The notes under the pieces were generated by a model that was not told the origin of the DNA, made no database searches, and worked only from the letters and a program-made list of their open reading frames with translations. From Phoronis pallida (Eukaryota > Phoronida > Phoronidae): a stretch of DNA of 10,907 nucleotides. This document shows positions 1-10,907 of this stretch, piece by piece; position 1 is the stretch's first letter; each line of letters starts with the position of its first letter. Made by a program: the position numbers and the translations under genes. The stretch lies in the NCBI GenBank assembly GCA_028565715.1, contig JAOXYC010222349.1, forward strand, positions 1 through 10,907, in the 5' to 3' direction.

Positions 1-10907
<10,907 letters not shown>

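Overview
The window is animal (metazoan) genomic DNA holding the middle of one large, intron-rich gene on the + strand. I could place 21 coding exons (274 to 10381). Each is bounded by AG/GT splice sites, and all 21 join in one continuous reading frame: 3,223 coding nt, 1,073 complete codons plus a split codon at each end. The protein is the EML5/EML6 type of echinoderm microtubule-associated protein-like (EMAP-like) protein, built from tandem HELP + WD40 units. The introns are AT-rich, mostly 200-750 bp, and carry small foldback and MITE-like elements. This suggests an invertebrate, perhaps a marine one such as a mollusc or another lophotrochozoan, cnidarian or lancelet; the species cannot be fixed from the sequence. 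Vertebrates carry two paralogues (EML5, EML6), so the symbol EML6 is used here in the sense 'EML5/6-like'.

Layout: 1-273 is the end of an intron. Exon 1 (274-447) is the tail of HELP/WD unit 1. Exon 2 (1013-1229) is an acidic Ser/Asp linker leading into the HELP motif of unit 2. Exons 3-14 (1506-7030) carry the whole of unit 2. Exons 14-16 (6829-8061) form a second acidic then basic linker. Exons 17-21 (8263-10381) are the HELP domain and first WD repeats of unit 3. Neither gene end is in the window: no start codon, promoter, terminal stop or poly(A) site can be assigned. No second gene, RNA gene or opposite-strand gene is supported.

Introns: the main non-coding structures are a 260-bp MITE-like element with ~22-bp terminal inverted repeats (660-921), a 386-bp foldback element with ~80-90-bp arms (5834-6219), and a 124-bp near-palindrome (7240-7363) followed by a further inverted repeat and a sequence shared with the start of the window (49-79 and 7487-7517).

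The most unusual feature is repeated tandem duplication of exon 3' ends together with their splice donors. Exon 19's last 66 nt plus donor occur as three 70-bp copies (9217-9426). Exon 21's last 108 nt plus donor occur as five full 115-bp copies and one cut off by the window edge (10274-10907). A decayed 19-nt trace of the same kind may lie after exon 15. Neither period is a multiple of three, so only the first donor keeps the frame open; reading into the next copy meets a stop. I see no sign of a new multi-gene system. The point of interest is this array of duplicated donor sites inside a conserved gene.
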